Positions 1-8,500 of a DNA stretch of 18,272 bases are shown here, piece by piece. The notes beneath the pieces were generated by a model that saw only the letters and a list, made by a program, of their open reading frames with translations, was not told the DNA's origin and did not search any database. A program made the position numbers and the translations under genes. Each line of letters opens with the position of its first letter. Positions within the stretch are counted from its first letter, which is position 1. Origin of the DNA: an uncultured Capnocytophaga sp. (lineage in GTDB: Bacteria > Bacteroidota > Bacteroidia > Flavobacteriales > Flavobacteriaceae). The stretch is from NCBI GenBank assembly GCA_915070235.1, contig CAJZFM010000008.1, positions 1 to 18,272 on the forward strand, given 5' to 3'.

Positions 1-70
1 GTATAATTTTATTCTTTTCTATTTCTTTGATTTAGCAGATATACATCTTTCCCTCCTAACTCACAAATAT

Positions 71-101
71 TTTGTTTTCTTAAAATAAAACACTACCTTT
101 G
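71..101 (+). promoter_or_regulatory. Bacteroidota-type promoter for the five-gene + strand run
   Basis: A -33 element TTTG lies at 71-74 and a -7 element TACCTTTG at 94-101, separated by 19 bp. This matches the known Bacteroidota sigma-A consensus (TTTG, about 19 bp, TAnnTTTG). Transcription would begin near 106-109, leaving a leader of only about 15 nt before the ATG at 124. No other convincing promoter is seen before 2942, so it may serve all five genes. The rest of 1-123 is AT-rich and shows no gene. Confidence 0.7.
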
Positions 102-123
102 CCTTATAAAAAACGCTTTTCTT

Positions 124-726
124 ATGGGATATTATATGTTTGCTTATGGAGTAAATACTCCTGAAATCAAAGCTGTCTTTGCCTCTAAAAACGAAACCTT
201 ACTCGCTGATGTTCAGAGGAATGAAATCTTCCAAAACTATGCCGAAGAAGATGATGATAATGAGACTACTAAGGCACTTACCGATATTATCATGGGACAT
301 CCTTTTGATGAGAAAAAAGGATACACCTATGGGTATGCTTTTATTGGAATTTGTGCTACTTTGGGAAAAGAACTACCTTTTACTCAAGAAATGAAGTTCT
401 GGTACGAAACAGATCTTATCAACCAAACACTCTCTGAAGATTATGATATAGAGGTAGAGATAGATACCGAGCTATTTCCTGCTGACCATTTTCACCCCTT
501 CCCACTACCTAAGATAGAAGACTTTCCTATGATAAGTCTCATTGACCAAGAGCGACTGAAACATTTAGCCTCTCTGCTGGAGAAAGTCCATAAGACAAAG
601 GAAGAAGTAGAAGCTATGATAGAGGACGATGAAAAGGGTTTTGCTTACGAACATATCATGGGGCTAAAGGAAAACATTGCTTTTTGCCTTAACAACCAAT
701 TAGATATGATAGCGTTCTGTCATTAA
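124..726 (+). CDS. DUF7691-like protein of unknown function
   Basis: A 200-residue acidic cytoplasmic protein with no signal peptide or membrane segment. From memory it resembles the DUF7691 family in three places: the opening MGYYMFAYGV; a central 'GHPF...YGYAFIGICATLG' segment near residues 58-81; and a tail near residues 181-200 ending LDMIAFCH. An acidic stretch (EEDDDNE) lies at 41-47. No catalytic motif is visible and no function is known to me. The ATG at 124 is preferred over the in-frame ATG at 136 because the extra residues fit the family's N-terminus and the promoter leaves room. The gene ends 20 nt before the nucleotidyltransferase gene and is probably co-transcribed with it. Family assignment is moderate; the reading frame is confident. 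Confidence 0.65.
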   Translation: MGYYMFAYGVNTPEIKAVFASKNETLLADVQRNEIFQNYAEEDDDNETTKALTDIIMGHPFDEKKGYTYGYAFIGICATLGKELPFTQEMKFWYETDLINQTLSEDYDIEVEIDTELFPADHFHPFPLPKIEDFPMISLIDQERLKHLASLLEKVHKTKEEVEAMIEDDEKGFAYEHIMGLKENIAFCLNNQLDMIAFCH

Positions 727-746
727 TCACTAAAATTTCTTGTGCA

Positions 747-1049
747 ATGAATTCTATTCTAAAAAATCAACTTGACACCATCAGATCCCTCTGCGAACGC
801 TATAGGGTCAAGACATTATATGTCTTTGGCTCTGTATTGACCCCTAATTTTGATACCCATAGTGATATTGACCTGCTTGTAGATTTTTTAGATCAAGATG
901 CCTTACAATACACCTCTAATTATTTCCAATTCAAGTTTGAATTAGAGAAATTGTTCAACAGAAAAATTGACTTATTAGAAGAAAGGGCTTTAAAAAATCC
1001 TTATTTTATAGAAAATATCAACCAAAAAAAGCAACTCCTCTATGGATAA
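747..1049 (+). CDS. mntA: MntA-type minimal nucleotidyltransferase (antitoxin of HEPN/MNT pair)
   Basis: A 100-residue protein of the DNA polymerase beta-like minimal nucleotidyltransferase family. The catalytic signature is complete: G28-S29, exactly ten residues, then D40-x-D42 (SDIDLLVDF), with a third acidic candidate at D75 in KIDLLEE. In studied HepT/MntA systems the MNT protein neutralises the HEPN RNase by transferring AMP groups onto a tyrosine next to its active site. Here the partner gene starts inside this one (8-nt overlap, ATGGATAA at 1042-1049), which suggests translational coupling and stoichiometric production. The antitoxin comes first, so it is made before the toxin. The intact active site suggests a working enzyme. 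A stand-alone nucleotidyltransferase is unlikely given the neighbour. Confidence 0.88.
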   Translation: MNSILKNQLDTIRSLCERYRVKTLYVFGSVLTPNFDTHSDIDLLVDFLDQDALQYTSNYFQFKFELEKLFNRKIDLLEERALKNPYFIENINQKKQLLYG

Positions 1050-1377
1050 TGAAATTAATACCTGGCTCTATGATATTCTAAATGCTATTAATGAAATTGA
1101 TAGCTTTTTTGGTAATGATGTAAGCCTTGAGATTTTCCAAGGAGACATACGAACCAAAAGAGCTATCGAGAGAAATATTGAAATTATAGGAGAAGCGATG
1201 AACCGTATCTTAAAAAAGGATAGTGATATAAACATCTCAAATGCACGGCAGATTGTAGATGTCCGTAATAGAATTATACATGGTTATGATACAGTCTCTG
1301 ACAATATTCTTTGGGCTATCGTTACACAATATCTCCCTATTTTACAAAAAGAAGTAAGTAGTTTGTTACATGAATAA
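1042..1377 (+). CDS. hepT: HepT-type HEPN RNase toxin (DUF86 family)
   Basis: A 111-residue, probably all-helical HEPN protein. It carries the DUF86/HepT hallmark 'ERNIEIIGEAMNRI' at residues 43-56 and the RNase motif R-x4-H-x-Y at R75, H80 and Y82 (RNRIIHGY). R and H are the catalytic residues in known HEPN RNases, and the tyrosine is the residue modified by MntA in the characterised Shewanella pair. All are present, so the toxin looks intact. The known role of such toxins is cleavage of cellular RNA (tRNA in at least one case), used as a toxin-antitoxin or phage-defence module. The start overlaps mntA by 8 nt and the end overlaps the LuxE-like gene by 8 nt (ATGAATAA at 1370-1377). The RNA target cannot be read from sequence. 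Confidence 0.88.
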   Translation: MDNEINTWLYDILNAINEIDSFFGNDVSLEIFQGDIRTKRAIERNIEIIGEAMNRILKKDSDINISNARQIVDVRNRIIHGYDTVSDNILWAIVTQYLPILQKEVSSLLHE

Positions 1378-2344
1378 CCTCTTTCACGATTATACTCCTA
1401 AAGAATTTGAAGCACAAGCACTAAAAGTATTTGCTTTTCAGTACCAAAACAATGCTGTATATCAGGAGTTTTGCAACTATTTCGGCAAGACTCCTAAGAC
1501 GGTACATGCTCTTGAGGAGATTCCTTTCTTGCCAATAGAGTTTTTCAAGAGTAAAGAAATCTATGCGGCTACCAATGCTCCTGAGGAAATCTTTACCAGT
1601 AGTGGCACCACAAGTAGCCAAACGTCTCGGCACTTGGTAAGCTCCCTTGCTCTCTATAGGGAGAGTTTTCGCAAGGGATTTGCTCACTTCTATGGGGGGA
1701 TAGAGGAGTATATATTTTTGGCGCTGCTCCCCTCTTACTTAGAGCGCAAGGGTTCGTCCCTTATCTATATGGCTGATGACCTGATTGAAAGCGCCCAAAA
1801 GGAAAGCGGTTTTTACCTCTACAACCAAGAGGAGCTTGCCCAAAAACTAAGACTATGGGACGCTCAGGGACGAAAGGTTTTCCTTATGGGGGTATCTTTC
1901 GCACTTTTGGACTTGGTAGAGCAATACCAATTCTCGTTAAAGAATACGATTGTTATGGAGACAGGAGGCATGAAAGGACGGCGCAAGGAACTGATTCGTG
2001 AGGAGTTACATGGGCTGCTGTGTAGGGGCTTTGGCACTAAAGTGATTCACTCCGAATATGGAATGACGGAGCTACTCTCCCAAGCCTATAGCCAAGGAAA
2101 TGGCCTATTCTACCCTGTGCCTTGGATGAAGGTCTTGATTCGTGATAGTGAGGATGCACTCTCTCCCCTCCCTTATGGTCGTATCGGAGGAATTAATGTG
2201 ATAGACCTTGCCAATTACTACTCTTGTAGCTTTATCGCTACTCAGGATTTAGGTAAGGCCTACCCCGATGGTTCTTTTGAGGTATTGGGGCGCTTTGATG
2301 CAGCAGATATTCGTGGTTGTAACCTGTTAATCTTACAAAATTAA
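1370..2344 (+). CDS. LuxE-like acyl-protein synthetase / acyltransferase (ANL-related)
   Basis: A 324-residue soluble protein of the LuxE family (long-chain-fatty-acid--protein ligase, related to ANL adenylating enzymes). Visible motifs are the P-loop-like [14 protein letters not shown] at residues 75-88, [13 protein letters not shown] near 195-207, [12 protein letters not shown] at 229-240 and the C-terminal [16 protein letters not shown] at 303-318. LuxE enzymes activate a fatty acid as acyl-AMP and move it to a protein cysteine. In Bacteroidota this gene is widespread without luciferase genes and is usually called simply 'acyltransferase'; its acceptor is unknown to me. No LuxC-type reductase is in the window. 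It starts inside hepT (8-nt overlap) and ends 4 nt before rnhB, so it is translated as part of the run. Confidence 0.82.
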   Translation: MNNLFHDYTPKEFEAQALKVFAFQYQNNAVYQEFCNYFGKTPKTVHALEEIPFLPIEFFKSKEIYAATNAPEEIFTSSGTTSSQTSRHLVSSLALYRESFRKGFAHFYGGIEEYIFLALLPSYLERKGSSLIYMADDLIESAQKESGFYLYNQEELAQKLRLWDAQGRKVFLMGVSFALLDLVEQYQFSLKNTIVMETGGMKGRRKELIREELHGLLCRGFGTKVIHSEYGMTELLSQAYSQGNGLFYPVPWMKVLIRDSEDALSPLPYGRIGGINVIDLANYYSCSFIATQDLGKAYPDGSFEVLGRFDAADIRGCNLLILQN

Positions 2345-2348
2345 TCCT

Positions 2349-2942
2349 ATGGAAAAATGGTTTTTCTCCCCAAACGAAGCAGGTACCGATGAGGCAGGAC
2401 GTGGCTGCTTGGCAGGCCCTGTTACGGCAGCGGCAGTGATCCTCCCTGAAGATTTCTATCACCCTCTGCTCAATGACTCCAAGCAAATGACTGAAAAACA
2501 GCGCAATGAACTGCGCCCTATTATAGAAGAGCAGGCGATAAGCTATGCCGTAGTACATGTCTGCCCACAACGAATTGACCAAATCAATATCCTCAATGCC
2601 TCCATTGAGGCCATGCAACAGGCCTTGGACAAACTCACTGTAACTCCTGAGTTTATTGTAGTAGATGGTAATCGCTTCAAGCCTTATAAGGAGATTCCTT
2701 ACTCTTGTCAAGTAAAGGGGGACGCGCGCTTTATGCGTATTGCGGCCGCTTCGGTACTGGCCAAGACCTATCGCGATGCCTATATGGAAGAGTTACACAA
2801 GCAATACCCTATGTATCATTGGGATAAAAATAAAGGATACCCAACTGGTGAACACCGAGCGGCTATCCTTGAATATGGATCTTGTGAATATCATAGAAAG
2901 ACATTTCAACTCATTGATATTCAGTTAAAATTTGATTTTTAA
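2349..2942 (+). CDS. rnhB: Ribonuclease HII
   Basis: A 197-residue RNase HII, normal length for the family. It cuts the RNA strand of RNA/DNA hybrids and starts removal of single ribonucleotides left in DNA. The N-terminal GTDEAGRG motif supplies D14 and E15; D106 in VVDGNRF and D125 in VKGDAR complete the expected DEDD metal site. The downstream [13 protein letters not shown] helix (132-143) and the KGYPTGEHR motif (162-170) are also typical. It is cytoplasmic. The ATG at 2349 is 4 nt after the upstream stop. Its TAA (2940-2942) directly abuts the stop codon of the converging FtsE-like gene, and no terminator hairpin is visible between them. It appears intact. Confidence 0.96.
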   Translation: MEKWFFSPNEAGTDEAGRGCLAGPVTAAAVILPEDFYHPLLNDSKQMTEKQRNELRPIIEEQAISYAVVHVCPQRIDQINILNASIEAMQQALDKLTVTPEFIVVDGNRFKPYKEIPYSCQVKGDARFMRIAAASVLAKTYRDAYMEELHKQYPMYHWDKNKGYPTGEHRAAILEYGSCEYHRKTFQLIDIQLKFDF

Positions 2943-3626
2943 TCAGACCGAGCGCTGTACCACCTCAAAGAGCTTGCCTGCATCGCACTTGATAGTCTTG
3001 GAGGGAAACTTAAGAATCAGGGCATAGTCATGGGTCGCCATAAGGATAGAACGACCTGAGTCGTTAATCTCTCGCATCACTTTCATAATCTCCACACTCG
3101 TCTCTGGGTCAAGGTTTCCCGTAGGTTCATCGGCCAGAATCAAGTCTGGGTCATTGAGCAAAGCACGCGCAATGGCTACACGCTGCTGCTCACCTCCAGA
3201 GAGCTCATGTGGGTGCTTGTCTATCTTGGTCTGCATCTTCACCTTGGCCAGCACACTACTGATACGCGTCTCTATCTTATGAGGATCATGCCAACCTGTG
3301 GCGCGTAGGACAAATTCCAAATTGCCAAATACAGTTCTGTCGGGCAATAGCTTAAAGTCCTGAAAGACTACCCCTATTTTTCGTCTTAGATAAGGGATTT
3401 CCGATTCCTTAAGGGTAGCTAAATTAAAATCTACGGCCATACCCGTGCCCTTCTTCAAAGGTAAATCCCCATAGAGTATCTTCAGCAAGGAACTCTTTCC
3501 ACTGCCTGTTTTGCCTATCAGGTATACAAACTCTCCCCTCTCTATAGTGAGGTTGATATCATGCAAGATAAGATTCTTTCTTTGAAAAATAGAAACATCC
3601 TTAAGTTCTACTACGGTTTTTGCCAT
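2943..3626 (-). CDS. ftsE: FtsE-like ABC transporter ATP-binding protein
   Basis: A 227-residue ABC ATPase with every nucleotide-binding motif: Walker A GKTGSGKS (38-45), Q-loop Q89 (VVFQD), signature LSGGEQQ (142-148), Walker B LILADEP (162-168), D-loop GNLDPET (170-176) and H-loop H199 (MATHD). Length and sequence fit the FtsE/LolD-type class, closest to FtsE. FtsE works with the membrane protein FtsX at the division site to control peptidoglycan hydrolases. No ftsX is present here; in Bacteroidota the two are often apart. The gene follows the acyl-CoA synthetase by 17 nt on the same strand, so the two are probably one operon. The ATG is at 3624-3626. A LolD-like or other export role cannot be excluded, so the exact name is less certain than the family. 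Confidence 0.85.
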   Translation of the reverse strand: MAKTVVELKDVSIFQRKNLILHDINLTIERGEFVYLIGKTGSGKSSLLKILYGDLPLKKGTGMAVDFNLATLKESEIPYLRRKIGVVFQDFKLLPDRTVFGNLEFVLRATGWHDPHKIETRISSVLAKVKMQTKIDKHPHELSGGEQQRVAIARALLNDPDLILADEPTGNLDPETSVEIMKVMREINDSGRSILMATHDYALILKFPSKTIKCDAGKLFEVVQRSV

Positions 3627-3643
3627 GGGGGTTTTCTTGAGGG

Positions 3644-5437
3644 TTATACATACATTGCTTCTATCTCACGGAAATAATTCTTATAGATATTCTTTCGCTT
3701 GAGCTTGAGGGTTGGGGTGAGTTCATCATTATTGATAGAGAAAGGCGTGGTTAGCAGGGTAAATTTCTTAATCTGCTCATAAGCGGCCAACTCCTGCTGT
3801 AAGTGCTGTAATCTCTTCTGGAAGAACTCCACTATTTGGCTGTTTTTGATTAGCTCTGAATAGTTTTTATACTTGAGGTTGAGAGACTTAGCATATTCGG
3901 CTAAGGCTTCATAGTTGGGGACAATCAGGGCAGAGACATACTTGCGGGCATCGGCTATAACGGCAATTTGCTCTATAAAGCTGTCCTTACCTACCTTGCC
4001 TTCTATCTGCTGGGGAGCTATGTATTTCCCATTGGAGGTCTTCATCAGTTCCTTGATACGTTCGGTGATATAGAGGTTGCCTTCTTTATCCAAATAACCT
4101 GCATCGCCTGTACGCAAGTAACCGTCTTCGGTAAAGGCTTTGGCGTTCTCCTCTGGATTGTTATAATAGCCTTTGGAAATAGAACCGCCCTTGAGTAGAA
4201 TCTCATTGTTCTTCCCTATTTTTGCTTGTACGTAAGGCATTAGGGTACCAACCGACTTGAGCTTAAACTTGTGATCGTCCCAGCAAGATACGGTCGCAGT
4301 GGTCTCGGTCATACCATAGCCCAAGGTAACATTGACTCCTATGGCACGGAAGAAACGCCCTATAGAGGGTTCCAAGAGAGCACCTCCGCAAGGAATCATC
4401 TGGATATTGCCTCCCAAAGCAGCTTTTAGCTTCTGGAAAATAAGTTTGTCTGCCACATCATAAAGTTTTTTGAGAATAAAAGAAGGATATTTCCCTTTTT
4501 TGGTTCTTCCCAACTGTATTTTAGCAATTCGGGTAGCTGTAGCGAAGACTAAGCGCTTTACTACCGACTGCTTTTGTACATTCTCGTAGATTTTAGTATA
4601 TATTTTCTCCAAAAGACGCGGTACCACACACATATAGTGTGGTTTTACCTCTTTGAGTGCCTCGGCCACACGGTTAGTGTCATCTAAGTAACAGTTAATC
4701 ACCCCTTTATGGAACACATAGGCCACCCACATACGCTCATATACATGGGAGAGCGGCAGGAAGGACATAGAGACATTACCCTCCACCACTGCTAAGCGGT
4801 CATCATGGTTGATGAACTGATAAGCCACATTCTCATAGTCTATCATCACGCCCTTGGGATTCCCTGTAGTACCTGATGTATAGATAATTGTATAGAGATC
4901 CTGCATACAGCAGCTATCAAAACGCTCCTTAAGTTCTCTCTCATAGTGTCCCTCTGGCACTAAGGCTACAAACTTTGACAGCGGGAGTACGACATGCTCT
5001 TCATCCTTAAGAAGAGATTCGTTAAAGAGTACTACCAATTGTAACTCTGGACACGCTTGGCGTATCTGCTCTACCTTTTCGCATTGTTCTTTTTCACCGA
5101 CAAAGAGGATTCTAATGCCCGCATTGTTGATGATATAAGCCGCTTGTTCAGCCGTATTGGTAGCATAGATAGGCACTGCACAAGCTCTTAGGTGAGCGGC
5201 GGCCATATCCACCATAGTCCATTGGGGAGAGTTGGGAGCAAAAATCCCTATATTTTCCTGTATTCCTACTTGGTAATGGAGCAAAGCCTTAGCTATCTTC
5301 TGTATTTCTTCGTAAAATACTTTCCAAGAAAGGGAGCACAATTGCCCATTTTCCCAGTAGCGAACGGCCTCACGTTCTCCATAATGTGCGGCCTGAGAGG
5401 CCATACGTGTAACCAAGTGAAACTTTTCTAAATTCAT
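3644..5437 (-). CDS. AMP-forming long-chain fatty acid--CoA ligase
   Basis: A 597-residue ANL-superfamily enzyme that activates fatty acids to acyl-AMP and then acyl-CoA. Counting from the chosen ATG, the motifs are the P-loop YTSGTTGNPKG (186-196), YGMTET (374-379), YLRTGD (440-445) and the C-terminal TPTLKLKR (574-581), whose lysine (K578) is the likely adenylation lysine. The layout matches the long-chain (FadD15/FAA-like) branch, with no membrane segment. The reading frame extends upstream to a TTG at 5458, but I reject that start: a -7 element TAATTTTG at 5470-5463 would place the transcription start near 5457, leaving ATG 5437 (MNLEKFHL) as the first usable codon. The ftsE-like gene follows after 17 nt. 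Chain-length preference cannot be read. Confidence 0.9.
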   Translation of the reverse strand: MNLEKFHLVTRMASQAAHYGEREAVRYWENGQLCSLSWKVFYEEIQKIAKALLHYQVGIQENIGIFAPNSPQWTMVDMAAAHLRACAVPIYATNTAEQAAYIINNAGIRILFVGEKEQCEKVEQIRQACPELQLVVLFNESLLKDEEHVVLPLSKFVALVPEGHYERELKERFDSCCMQDLYTIIYTSGTTGNPKGVMIDYENVAYQFINHDDRLAVVEGNVSMSFLPLSHVYERMWVAYVFHKGVINCYLDDTNRVAEALKEVKPHYMCVVPRLLEKIYTKIYENVQKQSVVKRLVFATATRIAKIQLGRTKKGKYPSFILKKLYDVADKLIFQKLKAALGGNIQMIPCGGALLEPSIGRFFRAIGVNVTLGYGMTETTATVSCWDDHKFKLKSVGTLMPYVQAKIGKNNEILLKGGSISKGYYNNPEENAKAFTEDGYLRTGDAGYLDKEGNLYITERIKELMKTSNGKYIAPQQIEGKVGKDSFIEQIAVIADARKYVSALIVPNYEALAEYAKSLNLKYKNYSELIKNSQIVEFFQKRLQHLQQELAAYEQIKKFTLLTTPFSINNDELTPTLKLKRKNIYKNYFREIEAMYV

Positions 5438-5462
5438 CACTGCTTGTTTGCGTTTCAAATAG

Positions 5463-5470
5463 CAAAATTA
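5463..5470 (-). promoter_or_regulatory. -7 promoter element for the acyl-CoA synthetase/ftsE operon
   Basis: On the - strand this reads TAATTTTG, an exact match to the Bacteroidota -7 consensus TAnnTTTG. The -33 position falls in a run of T without a clear TTTG, so the upstream element is weak. It lies 25 nt before the ATG at 5437 and directly after the T-tract that ends the giant gene's unit. Confidence 0.5.
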
Positions 5471-5483
5471 GTGCTTTTCCCTG

Positions 5484-5593
5484 ATATAAAAAAAAATAAA
5501 AAGTTAAATGTTAGTGACAAACGACAAATGACCAATGACAAATCATTAGAGATTAGTCACTGGTCATTAGTCGTTAGTTACTGGTCATTAGTA
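5484..5593 (-). terminator. Probable terminator of the giant gene (hairpin plus T-tract)
   Basis: Right after the giant gene's stop codon, arms 5514-5544 and 5551-5581 can pair at 26 of 31 positions plus one G-U, around a 6-nt loop (5545-5550). On the - strand this is followed, 11 nt later, by a T-rich tract of five T, one A and nine T (5502-5488). Position and orientation fit intrinsic termination of the giant transcript before the next promoter. The gap between stem and T-tract is longer than usual and the stem is not especially GC-rich, so strength is uncertain. Confidence 0.5.
5514..5593. repeat. Inverted array of heptanucleotide repeats
   Basis: The left half holds four consecutive 7-mers: GACAAAC (5516), GACAAAT (5523), GACCAAT (5530) and GACAAAT (5537). 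After a short spacer the right half holds six 7-mers of the inverted type: ATTAGTC (5552), ACTGGTC (5559), ATTAGTC (5566), GTTAGTT (5573), ACTGGTC (5580) and ATTAGTA (5587). Read on one strand the unit is about GACWAAT. The last unit contains the giant gene's stop codon (5588-5590). The register is unbroken within each half. No open frame crosses it. Confidence 0.85.
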
Positions 5594-8500
5594 CTTAAGG
5601 TACAACCAACCTTTCTCAGTATGGGACTGGTCTTCGGAGTCTTCGTACTCTAAGATGTAGTAGTAAGTTCCTTGTGGTAGCTTGCTATCTGCACTTATAG
5701 TAGCACGTCCGTTAGAATGACCGTCAAATGGCTCGTTATTGCTATAACCATCTTTCTCATAGACAAGTACGCCCCAACGGTTGAATATCTTCAGATTATT
5801 CTTAGGATAGTACTCTATACCGTCTATCTTGAAATAATCATTTTGTCCATCTCCATCAGCTGATACTCCGTTGTAGATTGTAAGTGGTTTGTCTTTGATC
5901 ACTTCCACTTTTATCTTAGCGTTTCTACAAGCTGTTGGGTGCTCCTTCATACAGAGATTATACTCTATATTATAAACACCTACTGGGGTACCTTGAGGAA
6001 TTATCAAGTTACCTTGTTCGTCTATTTTAACGTCTGAAAGACCTCCATTATTCTCCCCTATAGTAGCGGTTACTTTATCTAGATTGTCAAGCGCTTTACC
6101 GCCTGCATATAGGTCATTTTCTAAGACATTACCTACATTTACTGCTCCCTTAGTGGTATTCACTGGAGTAGCTGTAAAGTCATCATCTTCAGCCTTAAGA
6201 GCAGGAAGGAGCTTAAGTACACCCTTAGCTGTCTTACACTCATCAGGAGCTGCTATCTTACAGATTGTATAGCTATAAGTATAGACTCCGTCTGGGATAC
6301 CTGATGCTACAGTGATTGTACCATCCTGAGGATTGATCACAATACCTGGCACCTCATTACCATCTTTATCCTTCACTGGGGTTGATGTAAATGTTACATT
6401 ATCTCCTGGCTTAGGACGCTTGCCGTCTACCTCATCATTATCAAAGATACTTGGCTTATCTATATGCTGTTCTGTACCATTATTATTGAACACCTCATGT
6501 TCGTCATCTCCAGCAGCAAAAGTAACTACCTTTATGATTACTACAGCGGAAGAATTCTTGGTCTTATCATTTTTATCGCTTATTGTATAGTAGTACTTAT
6601 GAATACCTGGGGCGATACCTTTCATAACATCCACACGACCATCAACAAATCTCATTTTTAAGTGAGTATCTTCATTATCACCTATCAACGTTTTTTCTAT
6701 TATCACCTCGTTAGTAGTAGGGCCAACTTTGCCTGCGAATATATCATTATTGAGGACACTTGGAGTAAGACCTCCTAAAGTACCTATTTCAAACTCATCA
6801 TCTTTGGCTAAGATCGTATTATCTACTACCTCAAAGGTTACTTTTGCCTCTTCACTACAGTTGGTAGGTAAGGCCTTCTCACAGATAGTGTATGTATAGG
6901 TATAAACACCTACAGGAGTACCTTGTTTTACGGTAATGCTTCCGTTATCATTCATAGTAACGGTACCATCTTGAACAGCTGTACCATCTTGGCGTGTTAC
7001 CGCTCCCTTGTGGAGGATCACATCAGTCACTGGAGAGAGGATACCTGGTACTCCTTCCAAGGTATCTACACCTGTTGAGAATACCGTATTGGTAGTGGTG
7101 TAATCCACCGTATTAGGTATCTTACCAAAGTTATCATCTACGGCCTTGATAGCGCGGTTTGGTGTCGTATCAGGGGTTACAGTTATCTTCGCCTTAGCGG
7201 TATCACAAGGAGAAGTTGCTCCTTTGACACAGATTCTGTATTCTACATCGTAAGTTGCTGGTGTAGCATTATCTGGCACCTTAATCTTACCTGTGGCAGG
7301 ATCTGCGGTCACACCTGTAAGACCACCGTCATTGGCGATAGTAATATCCACATTGGCAGCAGTGGCTGGATCTCCATTTACACGGTCGTTACTTAAGACA
7401 TCTACCACACCTCCTTTGGCTACCTGTGTTTCAGGGTCATCGTTGGCATTGATAGTAGGTGTTGGTACTACATCTTCGGTTACTATGATTCTCACCTTAG
7501 CGGTATCACAAGGAGCTGTTGCTCCTCTTACACAGATTTGGTAAGTAATATCATAAGCTCCTGGAGTAGCATCTGTTGGCACCTTAATCTTGCCTGTGGC
7601 AGGATTTATAGTTATACCAGTAAGACCTCCATCAATTGGGATAGTGATATCCACATTGGTTGGGGTAGCAGGGTTACCATCTACCTTATCATTGTTGAGT
7701 ACATCAACCTCTCCTCCTTTGGCTACCTGTGTTTCAGGGTCATCATTAGCCTCTATTGTATGGTTGGTATCAGAGGTTACTGTGATTTTAGCTACAGCTG
7801 TATCACAAGTATTAGGATCGCTTAACAGACATATCTTATAGGTTACATCGTAAGTGTCAGGCGTTGCTGTGTTTGGCACTACGAGCTTACCTGTGGTAGG
7901 ATCTACAGTTACACCTGTAAGTCCTCCGTCTGTAACAATGGCAATAGCTACATTAGTTAGTGTAGCAGGGTTACCTCCTACCGTATCATTGTGGAGTACA
8001 TCCACCTGACCACCTCTTGGGCTAATGGCTACATCATCTACAGCCTCAATAACTGGTACTGTTTCTACTACCTTGATTTCAGCAATTGAGGTCTTTTCAG
8101 TGCCACATTCGCCTGTTATCTCTGCCCAGTAGAAGAGACTTCCTACTGTGTCAGTGGCTGGAGTGTAGGTGTTATTTCCTCCTACTTCAGTACCACCTGT
8201 ATAGCTATTAGTAGTATTCTTATACCACTTATAGGTAAGGGTTCCCATTCCTGTTGCTGCTGCTGTAAGTGGTGTAGCAGACGCATCATCCTTCACATAA
8301 ACAGCACTTTGTGGGTTAGCCCCTATAATAGTAGCTGCTTTCTGAGCTTTGATTTCAAAGCTATCGGAAGCTACAGATTCACAATTACCTATCTTAGTGG
8401 TAATAGTATAAGTACCTGCTGCAAGACCTGTAATCTCATGGCTGGTGTCATCCACAGTAAGTTGTGTAGCTCCATTCCAGTAGGTTTGTCCTGATACATA

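Noticed and set aside
32..58. On the - strand, a GGAGGG sequence followed by an ATG at 46
   Set aside because: The frame closes after four codons (MYIC) at 32, and Bacteroidota rarely depend on Shine-Dalgarno sites, so it does not support a divergent gene.
2238..2711. A 157-codon frame on the - strand across the end of the LuxE-like gene and rnhB
   Set aside because: It is antisense to two well-recognised genes, has no recognisable motif and no promoter, and its protein looks like a complement translation.
124..2942. The toxin-antitoxin segment as part of an inserted mobile island
   Set aside because: No transposase, integrase, tRNA or flanking direct repeats were seen, and the genes on both sides are translationally coupled or closely spaced.
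5514..5593. The short regular repeats considered as a CRISPR array
   Set aside because: The units are contiguous 7-mers in two opposing orientations with no spacers and no cas genes nearby.
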